From the NCBI GenBank assembly GCA_916048095.2, contig OU696571.1:10643449-10707448 (forward strand): a DNA stretch of 64,000 nt, read 5' to 3'. Origin of the DNA: Sacculina carcini. Lineage: Eukaryota > Arthropoda > Thecostraca > Sacculinidae. The number at the start of each line of letters is the position of its first letter. Within the stretch, counting starts at the first letter, position 1. The notes under the pieces were generated by a model. It had not been told where the DNA came from. It ran no database searches and worked only from the letters and a program-made list of their open reading frames with translations. Made by a program: the position numbers and the translations under genes. Of this stretch, positions 55,021-64,000 are shown piece after piece.

Positions 55021-58000
55021 GGGCTCTCCCCCTAGAAGTGTCGAGGAGGAACGAGACACTGCGATAACGCACAGGTGGGCGCACGGCACGACCGCTCCTA
55101 GTACGCAAAATGGACTGTGGATGCGTGTGTGTGCTGGTGTGTGTAGCTGTGTGTTCATGACCTGACCTGATAGGGTCTGCAGCAGATGTCGGTGTCCGTG
55201 GCACGGTTGTTGGAGGCACGAACAGTTCTGTGTTGTCACCGTCATCTCGAGCATCTGGCGTCGCAGGGGTTGAAGCTGGCGAGTTTGGCTGCACGTCTTC
55301 GACGAAGGCCGGCTTGCAGCGATCGATGGAGACGACCGCGCGCTCGCTGTTTGTCTTAATCGTGACGAGTTTGTCTGTACGATGAATGACGGGAAACGGC
55401 CCGTCGTACGGACAGTCGAGTGGGTATCTGTATTTGTCCCGTCGCACAAACACATGTGTTGCCGTCTTCAGTGCTGCCGGAACGAACGATGGCTGGTTGA
55501 CTGCTCGTGGAAGTCGTGGTCGGAGTTTGCGCATGTGATTGCGCAGCGATGAAGCGAATGAAGCAGGATCACTGACTGTCTGCGTTGAGTCGCTGATCAA
55601 CTCGCCAGGAAATCGCAGGGACGCTCCGTAGACCAGTTCGGCCGAGCAGGCGCCGACATCAGTTTTGTGCGTCGACCGTATACCCAGTAATGTCATGGGC
55701 AAAACGTCCATCCATGAAGATGTTTCAGCAGCGCGCAAACTTGATTTGAGCTGCCGATGGAAGCGTTCAGCCATGCCGTTGCTGCTCGGGTGATAACTGG
55801 TGGTGCGTATTCGTTGACAGCCAAGTAGTCGAGTGAGTTCGGACCGCAGAGACGATTCGAATTGTGCCCCGCGATCTGTTGTGATGGTTGTCGGCACGCC
55901 AAAGCGTGAGACCCACTGGTGGAGAAACGCGCGTGCAACTGTTACTGCGCGAATGTCTGGCAAAGGAATGGCTTCCGGCCAGCGCGAAAATCTGTCCACA
56001 CATGTGAGTAGGTATGACTGACCTTGTGACGGCGGCAGCGGTCCGACAATGTCCACGTGCACGTGACTGAAGCGTTCTCCGGGTGGCTGAAATGGTTGCA
56101 CCGCGCTTTTCGTGTGACGGGTAACTTTCGCTCGTTGACACTGTAGGCATGTTCGGGTCCACTTGCGCACGTCGCGGTCCATGTTCGGCCACACGAAGCG
56201 TGACGAGACAAGCTTCACAGTTGCATCGATGCCTGGGTGTGAAAGATTGTGCAGAGAAGAAGTGTACGGCCGGCGTAATGCTGTCGGAAGCACTGGGCGA
56301 GGTCGACCGGTAGACTCGTCGCACAAAACTTTTGCTTCGCCGAACATGACATCGCGTAGCTTCAGCGATGACGTCGCGTTGCGAAGCGTTCCCAATGAAG
56401 CGTCTTCCCGTTGAGCCGCAGCTAGGGAGACGTAGTCGTCGACTGGGCACGACGGAACAGTCAGTACAGCTGCTGTTCTCGAGAGTGCATCCGCCACTGT
56501 ATTTTTGTTGCCGGGTAGGTGCCGGATCTCCGACACAAACTGGCTTATGAAATCCAAATGCCGCAACTCGCGAGGCGAGTATTTCTCTGACACTGAAGGC
56601 AGGGCATGCACGAGAGGGCGGTGATCGGTGAACACGACCACGTCACGCCCTTCGATCGTGTAGCGGAAGTGGCGAATGGCCATGTACACTCCGAGCAGTT
56701 CTCTGCCGAATGTGCTGTATCGCCGTTCAGTAGACGTCAGCGTCTTTGAAAAGTAGCTGAGAGGCTGCCACTCACCATTGGTGTGTTGCTGCAGTACTCC
56801 GCCAACACCAGTGTCCGACGCGTCGACCAGGATACTCAAGGGAGCACCGGGGATTTGATGTGCAAGCATACTACGGTCGGCTAGAGCTGTTTTAGCTGCA
56901 TTGAAGCTGTTGAGGCTCTGTTGTGTCCATGTTACCGGGGCTTTGGACCGTTTGGCGCGGTGTGTCAGAAGAGCGTGCAGGGGTTGTAGTATGGCAGCTG
57001 CGTTGGGTATAAAACGGTGATAATACGCCACCATACCCAGAAACCGGCGAAGCTGAGACTGACTGGTCGGCTGTGGGAATTCCCTGATTGCACGCACCTT
57101 GTCGTCGAGTGGGAAAATTCCGCCGGGTGTGACACAATGTCCGAGGAAAGAGACCGTATCGCGACCAAATACACACTTGTCTCTGTTGATCACTACGCCG
57201 TAGGACTGCAATTTCTGAAACAAGGCGCGGAGGTGTCCTAGATGTTTGTCTTCGTTTGTTGATGCCACCAAAATGTCGTCGAGATATGCGAAGCAGCCGT
57301 CAACACCGCGCATAACTTCGTCGATGAAACGCTGGAACGTTGAACCGGCGTTGCGCAGGCCGAATGGCATTCGCACCATCTCGTACAGACCAAACGGCGT
57401 GGCGATGGCTGTCTTTGCGACGTCTGCTGGTTCAACGGGGATCTGGTGGTATGCGCGAACCAGGTCCACTGTGGAGAACACGTTGCAGCCACTGAGTTTT
57501 GTAGAAAAGTCTCGCAGGTACGGTAGTGGGTATCGGTCCGGAAGCGTTTGTGCGTTGAGTGCCCGGTAGTCGCCACACGGTCTCCATTGGCCGGGCAGTT
57601 TCTTGGGTACCATGTGGAGAGGCGATGACCAAGCACTCTTGGACGGTTGAATGATACCCAAGCGCAGCATTTTGTCAAATTCTTGCCTGGCGATGTTTGC
57701 TCTATCGGGGGCTAAACGCCGAGGACGAATGTGGATCGGTGGGCCCTTGGTCACTATGTGGTGAGTCACATTGTGCTTGACTGCACCAGTTGCGCGCTCT
57801 TGAGTGATCTCAGGGAAAGAATCGAGTAAGCGTTTGTATGGGCTGGAATTGCTGCCCTTGACAAAACGTATGCCTGGTGAAGCGATACGTGAGGCTGACA
57901 CGCTGGCGCACACGTGACCTTTGTGCAACAGCTGCTTTTCGGAGACGTCGACAACCAGTTCATTAGCGGCGAGAAAATCAGTGCCGAGTATGGGCATGCT

Positions 58001-58360
58001 GACGTCGGCTACAAGCACGCACCAGACGAACGTGCGATAATTAAAGACCATTGTGGCTTCGTACGTACCGAAGACGGAAATTTTCGAGCCATTAGCAGCT
58101 TGAAGTTGCTGGTCTGGTCGTGGTGTCTGCAGCTTGGTGCGTCGCGGTACAAAGTTTCTAGGCACTACACTGACTTGTGCGCCTGTATCAATCAGGAACC
58201 GACGGCCGGATGTCTCGTCTTTGATGAAGAGAAGAGGTGCGCTTGTACGTGAGCCACCAGTGCACTGCGCGATGTGTTGGTGGCTTGTTAGTTTAAATGC
58301 CACGAGCAAGGAGGCGTGCAGCGACGCGCTGATGAGCCGAACCGGGCATGATAAAAACAC
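55016..58360 (-). CDS. pol of CsRn1-like element (PR-RT-RNase H-IN)
   Basis: An open frame of about 1114 residues. Protease [14 protein letters not shown] near 55-68; RT with [13 protein letters not shown] at ~260 and catalytic AYLDD at 358-362; RNase H from [11 protein letters not shown] near 511. The integrase zinc region lies at ~704-741 ([15 protein letters not shown]), followed by the core ([37 protein letters not shown]) and a proline/threonine-rich tail. The upstream edge overlaps gag by about 70 nt, so the first codons are not a genuine start. It looks whole. Confidence 0.9.
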   Translation of the reverse strand: MFLSCPVRLISASLHASLLVAFKLTSHQHIAQCTGGSRTSAPLLFIKDETSGRRFLIDTGAQVSVVPRNFVPRRTKLQTPRPDQQLQAANGSKISVFGTYEATMVFNYRTFVWCVLVADVSMPILGTDFLAANELVVDVSEKQLLHKGHVCASVSASRIASPGIRFVKGSNSSPYKRLLDSFPEITQERATGAVKHNVTHHIVTKGPPIHIRPRRLAPDRANIARQEFDKMLRLGIIQPSKSAWSSPLHMVPKKLPGQWRPCGDYRALNAQTLPDRYPLPYLRDFSTKLSGCNVFSTVDLVRAYHQIPVEPADVAKTAIATPFGLYEMVRMPFGLRNAGSTFQRFIDEVMRGVDGCFAYLDDILVASTNEDKHLGHLRALFQKLQSYGVVINRDKCVFGRDTVSFLGHCVTPGGIFPLDDKVRAIREFPQPTSQSQLRRFLGMVAYYHRFIPNAAAILQPLHALLTHRAKRSKAPVTWTQQSLNSFNAAKTALADRSMLAHQIPGAPLSILVDASDTGVGGVLQQHTNGEWQPLSYFSKTLTSTERRYSTFGRELLGVYMAIRHFRYTIEGRDVVVFTDHRPLVHALPSVSEKYSPRELRHLDFISQFVSEIRHLPGNKNTVADALSRTAAVLTVPSCPVDDYVSLAAAQREDASLGTLRNATSSLKLRDVMFGEAKVLCDESTGRPRPVLPTALRRPYTSSLHNLSHPGIDATVKLVSSRFVWPNMDRDVRKWTRTCLQCQRAKVTRHTKSAVQPFQPPGERFSHVHVDIVGPLPPSQGQSYLLTCVDRFSRWPEAIPLPDIRAVTVARAFLHQWVSRFGVPTTITTDRGAQFESSLRSELTRLLGCQRIRTTSYHPSSNGMAERFHRQLKSSLRAAETSSWMDVLPMTLLGIRSTHKTDVGACSAELVYGASLRFPGELISDSTQTVSDPASFASSLRNHMRKLRPRLPRAVNQPSFVPAALKTATHVFVRRDKYRYPLDCPYDGPFPVIHRTDKLVTIKTNSERAVVSIDRCKPAFVEDVQPNSPASTPATPDARDDGDNTELFVPPTTVPRTPTSAADPIRSGHEHTATHTSTHTHPQSILRTRSGRAVRPPVRYRSVSFLLDTSRGRAL

Positions 58361-59211
58361 AGACGTGGTTGGTTCATGCTACGGCGCACCGGTGAGCTGT
58401 CTCGTGAGCGAGCATCCGGTGATGGGGAACGGCGCCGAATTCTGTCTCGTGATTTGCTCCTGTGCCTTGCCGGGAAACGCTCGTAATTTGGCCTTGTCGC
58501 CTTGTCGCGGGCTGCCATTTCCGATTCAATGCGTTTGTGTGAAAGCTGGAGTTGTTCAATTTTGGCGAGCAGGTCAGCCATGTTGTCGTTGGATGATGGT
58601 GCCGTAGGAGAAATAGCTGCCACTGCTTGGGCTGCTTGTGTAGCCTCCAGGTAGCGATCGGTGGCGTTGGCCAGCTCGTCGAGGTGAGCAGATGTTGGCA
58701 GAAGGGAGAGTGCTGCTCGTGTCCCTTGGGGTAATCGCTGTAGAAACAGCGTGCGCAGCAAGCCGGTGTCTTCTGGCGTGTCGCCTGCCGCTGCCAGCTC
58801 GTTGCGCATGGAGCGCAGTAGCGTCGATGGTCGTTGGTCGCCCAGCTGCTGTCGTGAAAGCAGAGCTTCCAGGCGAGACGTACGCGATTGTGCCAGACGA
58901 GACTGCAGGGCGGTACTCAACGCAGCGAAGGATCTTGATGTGCGAATGACATCCTTCACTTGAGCTGCCACTGTGATGGGAAGATTTGCCACAATCATCT
59001 TGAAGCGGGTCTCGTCAGATGAAATCCCAGCGATATCGAATGCGCACTCGACCTGAATGAGCCACATCTCGGGTTCTTCAGCTGAAAATGGTGGCAGGCG
59101 GAATGTAGTCATCGGGCGTACTTCGGAAGTAGCCGTTTGCGCAGTTGCGTCAGGGGACATGGCGCTCTCGAAAGTGTCCGCAAGCCGGGAGTCACCACTG
59201 TTGGTAGCCAT
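58288..59211 (-). CDS. gag of CsRn1-like element
   Basis: Starting at the ATG at 59209-59211 ([13 protein letters not shown]), about 307 residues. A capsid-like region ([40 protein letters not shown]) is typical of this gypsy branch. A basic RS-rich stretch ([17 protein letters not shown]) is followed by the CHCC zinc motif. The start codon lies 13 bases inside the LTR and the frame runs through the primer site, a compact arrangement. The frame is open. Confidence 0.85.
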   Translation of the reverse strand: MATNSGDSRLADTFESAMSPDATAQTATSEVRPMTTFRLPPFSAEEPEMWLIQVECAFDIAGISSDETRFKMIVANLPITVAAQVKDVIRTSRSFAALSTALQSRLAQSRTSRLEALLSRQQLGDQRPSTLLRSMRNELAAAGDTPEDTGLLRTLFLQRLPQGTRAALSLLPTSAHLDELANATDRYLEATQAAQAVAAISPTAPSSNDNMADLLAKIEQLQLSHKRIESEMAARDKATRPNYERFPARHRSKSRDRIRRRSPSPDARSRDSSPVRRSMNQPRLCFYHARFGSSARRCTPPCSWHLN

Positions 59212-60143
59212 GGCAACCGGCGTGAAAAACCAGCTGCACGGAGTGTTGCACACGGCCACCACGATTGCGCAAGAATTCACTAATTAGTCGCCTTTAGCAA
59301 GGCGTAAAATTGCGGAATTCGTTGACGATATTGGCCTTTATAAAGGCGCATATGAGGTGTAATCACTAAACGAGTGCGCCTTTAAAAAGGCGTGAAGAGA
59401 TGCTATGGGTATGTTACAGTGCAGAAAAAGCAGCTGGGTTTTTCCAGTATATTAGCAAGTACAGCGTAGACTTGCAAAACAGCACGGCGAAATAACATTA
59501 AACACAAGGCGAGTATTGCAGAGGAGCAGCTGTAGATGTGCTTGCAGTGTTGCTGGAGAGAGTGGCGAGTGCGCAGGAACAATGAGTCCACTCACCATTC
59601 TGCGCCCCCTTATATAGCCCGATGATTCATGCCGTTGTCGGAGCGCGCCGGAAGTGTGTCCGACAACCACATAAACTCGAGCTGATATTGGTCTAAACGG
59701 TTGTGCTTTTGCGCAAAGCACGCGACTAAATGCATAGAGGACCGGGGTGCAACACGTACATCCACATACACAATACATTACAGTATATCTAAATAGGCAA
59801 CACATATGAACAGCAAATACACATGCACGTTGATGCATATGAACAAGCCAGCATGAACGTTTACAATTCAAAAACTATACTAACGTCACTTATGCATACA
59901 TACAAAACATTTAAACACAAAACAAGAATATGTTTTAATTATGTGTGGTTCCCTAGGACATGATTCAATACACTACACATGTTTCGCGCAGACAATAGTT
60001 TGGAATAACGTGCTACAACATTTTTCATTAAATTTATACGACAGAGTAACGAATAACGTAGCATGGATGTATGTAATAAAAGTGTGCGCCTAAAGACAAG
60101 AATATAACACATTAATATTTACAAGGAACGAATGGCGCCTACA
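59199..60143 (-). repeat. 5' LTR of CsRn1-like element
   Basis: Near-identical to 54076-55020. On the minus strand it is followed by GTGGTGACTCCCGG (primer site starting at TGG). Confidence 0.9.
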
Positions 60144-60147
60144 ACAT

Positions 60148-61772
60148 AACCGAGCGACATAGCAGACGCTTTCAATAATTATTTTGTTAATATCAGCCAA
60201 CAAACTATTCAACAGCAAACAACAAGCATTCACTCTCAGCGGTTTCCTGCCAATTACTCAGACAGTATGTATTTGCAGCCCATAAGTCATGCATAAATTT
60301 TCAACACAATCAAGTCGAGCGCAAGTAAACGATCTGAGGATGTTTACAACATAAGTATTAGCTTAATAAAAATGGCATGCCCATATATTCTAGAACCTTG
60401 GTATTATGTTTTTAATCAGTCATTCGATACAGGTGTTTTCCCAGCAGGAATGAAAAAAGAAAAGGTGTGTCCAATATATAAATCCGGGGACAAAACGCAG
60501 TTTTCCAATTATAGGCCGATATCCTTGCTTCCTCAGTTTTCAAAATTATTAGAAAAGTGCTTCATGAAACGTTTAGACAGTTTTATTACAAAACATAGTA
60601 TTATTAACGACAGCCAATATGGATTTCAAGTAAACAAAAATGTAAATCATGCGATATTAGATTATCAAAAATATGTAACAGAATCGCTGGAAAAGAAACT
60701 ATTAACTGTAGGTGTTTTCATTGATCTCAGAAAAGCTTTTGATATGGTAGATCATTCATTGCTGCTGAATAAATTGACCAACTATGGGATAAGGGGAAAT
60801 GCTTTTCAATGGATTAAAGATTATTTACATTTCAGAACACAGAATGTAATTTTTAATAAATCGCTGTCTGACTCAAGGGGGATATATTGTGGTGTACCGC
60901 AAGGCTCGATTCTAGGACCTAAATTATTTGTGCTTTTTATAAATGATATTTTTTATTATTTGTCGGACACTAAGCGGGTATTATTTGCAGATGACACAAA
61001 CATGTTTTCCTCGGTAAAAGAGTATAACGCAATAGAGCATAAAATAAATTCTGAACTTGCAAGATTAAATGAATGGTTAGAAATTAATAGACTGGCGCTG
61101 AATAATGAAAAAACTCACTATATAATTTTTGCTAAAAGGCGTTTAGAAGACGTGAACTTGAAAATATATGACAAACAGATCAAAAGAGTCTCACAGATGA
61201 AATACTTGGGTGTATTTTTTCAAGAAAACATCAGTTGGAAAGGGCATATCAAGAACTTGGAAGCAAAAATTGCAAAAATAGCCTATATGTTAAGACAGGT
61301 CAGGCCACTAATAAATAGTAAAAAAATTTTTTTATTATATAATTGTCTAGTGAGATCTCAATTGTCTTACTGCAATGAAACATGAGGATCAACATTTAAA
61401 AGTAATTTGGAAACATTATGTAAATTGCAAAAGAGAATAATTAAATAAATTGAGTTTAAATCTTCAAGAGAAAGCACAAGACCTATATTTGTAAAATATA
61501 GAGTTCTACCACTGGAAAAATTGGTTACTTTAAATAGAATAACTACTTTATATAAAGCTCACAACAACATGCTGCCAAAGGTACTGCAAAATATGTTCAT
61601 TGTGAACAAACGTCATGTTCATAATTTCTTGGTACAGTCCTCTAGAACAAGATGTAGAAGATTTTGTGTAACTCACGATGGAGTCACTATGGAGATGATA
61701 GAGATCAAGCAAATACCTAGACTTGCATTATTTAAAAAACAAATGATTACCAAGCTGATGGACGACTTATAA
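60148..61772 (+). pseudogene. LINE ORF2, reverse transcriptase and C terminus (broken)
   Basis: This resumes the LINE after the LTR insertion. 60372-61385 is a long open RT: PIYKSGDKTQFSNYRPISLL, GVFIDLRKAFDMVDHSLLL, GVPQGSILGPKLFVLFIND, catalytic LFADDTNMF and the thumb (QMKYLGVFFQENISW). A TGA where the related copy at 24130 has a serine (ET.G.TFK) ends this frame. The C-terminal region (VTLNRITTLYKAHNNMLP, IEIKQIPRLALFKKQM) continues to 61772. It provides target-primed reverse transcription in active relatives. Confidence 0.85.
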
Positions 61773-62627
61773 AGACCATTTGCTTCCTCAAGGTAGATGT
61801 TATCATTGTGATACAAATTCGTTGGCGTTGTTTGTTTATGCATGTTAATGTTCAGTACGGTATACAAGTATATGTCTCGTACAGTCTAAATAATGGATTC
61901 ATGTATGAGTGTGCGAGCGTGTGTGAGTGTGTCAGTATATATACACTCATGCATGTATGAATGTGTATATATATATATGTGTGTGTATGTGTGTATGTCT
62001 ATACATTCATATTCTGGGTGTATATGTGTATATGTACAAGAATGTGTACATATGTATGTATATGAGTGTGTGTGTATATATATTTGTGTGTATTTATATA
62101 CATATATGGGTGAGTGTATGAAGGTGTATATATTTATTTAGTATTCACACCATGATAAGCAAAGCTTTTGTGTGGATTAATACACTTGAACTTGAAACTA
62201 GCCTATTATAATATGTTGGTTTCAAAAAATCGCTGGCCGGTCTATAATAATCAAAGTTCTAAGAGAATAATCATTATTTTCTCAACTTTGTTGATAAAAG
62301 GAAATAGAAAATAACATTAATTTACCAATGACAGAAAAAAGTGAAAACTTTGTTACACTGTGTAATGAATGTGTGTTTTATTACAGTGTGGGATCGGGCT
62401 CGTAGCCATAATCGGCATGTCTGGCGTGTCCATCTGGATGCATTTTGGTAATATACACTGGTATCACCTTTATTATGAAAAACATGCGTTACGCATAATT
62501 TTCATAAAAAAATCACACTGGTCGTTCACATTTAAAAATCATTTACAAAAAATCAACTTTCGTGGCTGAAGGCAGCAAGCATAGCGATGCTGAAAAGTCA
62601 ATCAATAATCGCAAGTCAATTGAAGTC
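61773..62627. other. LINE 3' part and AT-rich flank
   Basis: TG/TA-rich sequence (61910-62130) leads to the LINE end CACTTGAACTTGAAAC near 62190. From there to 62627 no gene or repeat edge is recognised. Confidence 0.5.
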
Positions 62628-63055
62628 AATAATCGCAAAAAAGTAAATATTTTCCTAATATCTGCAAAATCTACCGCAATTTGACAATAAAATCAATTCA
62701 AAAATCGTCCCATCCTACTGTCCAGTTGGCACATAAAAAACCTGTGAGAAACAGCAGACTGGAGGATCCATGGTTGCTATGTCACTTGCTTTCAAATTTC
62801 GCTTAACGGATCAGTTGCGCAACGCGGTTGTCTGGCCTTTCATACGAAGCAACTAGTGGCGGACACTAGTGGCGGACACTAGTGGCGGACACTAGTGGCG
62901 GACACTAGTGGATCCTCCAGTCTGTTGTTTCTCACATGTCTTTTTTATATACTAACTGGACAGTAGGATGACCGATTTTTTTATTGATGTCAGTGTCAAA
63001 TTGCGATAGATTTAGCAGATATTCCGAAAATATTTATTGTATTGCAATTATTACG
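62628..63055. mobile_element. Fold-back element with a 13-bp tandem core
   Basis: Arms of about 143 bp (62628-62770 and 62910-63055) are inverted copies. The innermost 60 bp are nearly perfect (CATCCTACTGTCCAGTT, GTGAGAAACA.CAGACTGGAGGATCC) and the outer parts are more diverged. The 139-bp centre includes four perfect 13-bp units ACTAGTGGCGGAC (62852-62903) plus a partial one. No coding capacity, so it looks like a MITE or fold-back transposon. The target site is not clear. Confidence 0.8.
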
Positions 63056-64000
63056 ATAACTTTCTCCAGGAATGTATTTTAATATTGTATTTTTTGCATC
63101 AGTTCAGAGTGCGTGATGGGTATTTTACACCAGGTATAATATTAAATTAAATAAGAATTTGATTATTTTTTGTTATATGAGTGGCTATGCCGTGGTCATG
63201 AATACAAATACAAACTCAAAATGAAATACAATTATAAGGTATAAGCCGAAACGGCTTGTTACGGAACGCGTAGCCTGTATGCACGGCAAAGGTCTATAAT
63301 CCAATATAATTCAAGTGAGGAGAAATAAAAGTATTGTATACGAGCATATTTTTGCAGATTATTAATTCAAGGTTCTAACCGTAATAATTAATTGATTATA
63401 ACTAGCAATAATACATGACTTATTATTCATTCCCGTCGTCCCTAGCCAACAAATTTGACACAAAAAGTCGAAATAAAAAGTGTGATTTCAAGTCTGACTG
63501 TACACTGTACGATATTGGAGCCACATTTATGAATCATTAAAAGTGTCAGAATCCACTGCTAGGATATTCGCTGCTAGGTTATTCAAGTACGTTTATTTTA
63601 GTTGTAAATATGGTGTCAGTGGAGGACGCGATACTTTTGTCATTGCTGGTGGAGAAATACGAAAAATATTGAAAGAAACAATGTATAGTGAGATAATACG
63701 TTGCATTGAGATTGATTTGCGTATATATACACGGAGGATAAACTCCATCTTGAATATTTTATCAATGATATTACGACAATTATTAACTGATATTAACTAG
63801 TTGCCGGTGGCGGCAACCGATCTTGTCGGTTGCTCGCTCGCCCAACTAGTGGCGGACACTGAAGTTGCCGCCACTGCTTGGTCAAAATTCTTTTCAATGG
63901 CAGCTTTCACACGAGGACACTGAGTGGCGCCATACAATATGATCAGCCGGATGATTCATCGTGCATTCAGCGCGTGTAATATATTCTAGCACGCCCGCAG
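63056..64000. other. AT-rich end of window with a GC-rich patch
   Basis: An 85-residue plus-strand frame (63543-63800) has no recognised domain. At 63800-63860 GTTGCCGGTGGCGGCAAC and AACCGATCTTGTCGGTT form two short hairpins, followed by one more ACTAGTGGCGGAC (63845-63857), the unit of the fold-back core. The rest is unannotated. Confidence 0.4.

Larger units (their letters stand above)
54076..60143 (-). mobile_element. CsRn1-like Ty3/gypsy element, apparently whole, in antisense to the LINE
   Basis: LTRs of 945 bp at 54076-55020 and 59199-60143 differ at fewer than ten bases and are flanked by ACAT (54072-54075, 60144-60147). On the minus strand gag and pol are both open. The gag zinc motif is of the unusual CHCC type ([18 protein letters not shown]), and the primer site reads TGGTGACTCCCGGC, close to the tRNA-Trp type known for the CsRn1 clade of flatworms and arthropods. 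A polypurine tract (55021-55034, minus) abuts the 3' LTR. Young insertion. Confidence 0.9.
51440..62200 (+). mobile_element. Jockey/CR1-like LINE, interrupted by an LTR element
   Basis: A near full-length LINE of about 4.7 kb once the 6-kb insertion (54076-60147) is removed. Order: 5' untranslated part, ORF1 with zinc knuckles, ORF2 endonuclease, RT, then a TG-rich 3' part ending in CACTTGAACTTGAAAC (about 62190). Several stops and frame changes show it is no longer active. The exact 5' end is not visible, and no target duplication was identified. Confidence 0.78.

Noticed and set aside
62852-62903. Short regular repeats considered as a CRISPR-like array
   Set aside because: The units are contiguous 13-mers without spacers, inside a fold-back element in a eukaryotic genome.
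63543-63800. An 85-residue frame considered as the N terminus of a Harbinger-type transposase
   Set aside because: Only vague resemblance of a few residues; no catalytic motif downstream before the window ends.

Overview
This is animal genomic DNA. A SIX-class homeobox gene, a eukaryotic BMS1 ribosome-assembly GTPase and a mix of metazoan repeats (Ty3/gypsy, BEL/Pao, L2-like and Jockey/CR1-like LINEs, hAT and Helitron-like DNA) point to an invertebrate. The species cannot be named from sequence alone. Only two host genes are well supported: BMS1 (27020-30550, +) and a divergent SIX gene (31733-32329, -). Both are single-exon and relatively GC-rich, in an AT-rich, repeat-dominated setting. A possible small secreted ORF (33318-33638, -) is weaker.

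Layout. 1-1468: no recognisable gene. 1469-2173 and 10770-10890: the two halves of one hAT transposase on the minus strand, split by a Ty3/gypsy-type element present as a tandem (three LTRs, two near-identical bodies, one shared 5-bp target duplication; 2174-10769). 10928-17275: an L2-type tail, then inverted 21-bp minisatellite arms flanking a spacer that took in a second, apparently whole Ty3/gypsy-type element (12493-16929). 18311-23303: two decayed L2-type LINEs. 23304-25326: AT microsatellite, nested inverted repeats and a minus-strand LINE remnant. 25330-33000: the host-gene island. 33690-34961: a gypsy pol fragment. 35100-44600: a dense field of Helitron-like AT-rich copies, some joined head to tail, with an internal ~340-bp tandem array and strong hairpins. 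45061-49692: a LINE scrap and a decayed BEL/Pao element. 50126-51217: a decayed member of a widespread uncharacterised animal protein family. 51440-62200: a Jockey/CR1-like LINE interrupted by an apparently whole CsRn1-like element in antisense (54076-60143). 62628-63055: a fold-back element with 13-bp tandem repeats.

Ages. Near-identical LTR pairs show that three LTR families moved recently, while the BEL/Pao, LINE and hAT copies are old and broken. The observation I rate most interesting is that the two unrelated-LTR gypsy families share the same 12 bases immediately after the 5' LTR. From memory these are complementary to the first 12 bases of eukaryotic tRNA-Ile rather than to a tRNA 3' end. 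This suggests priming by a 5' tRNA fragment.
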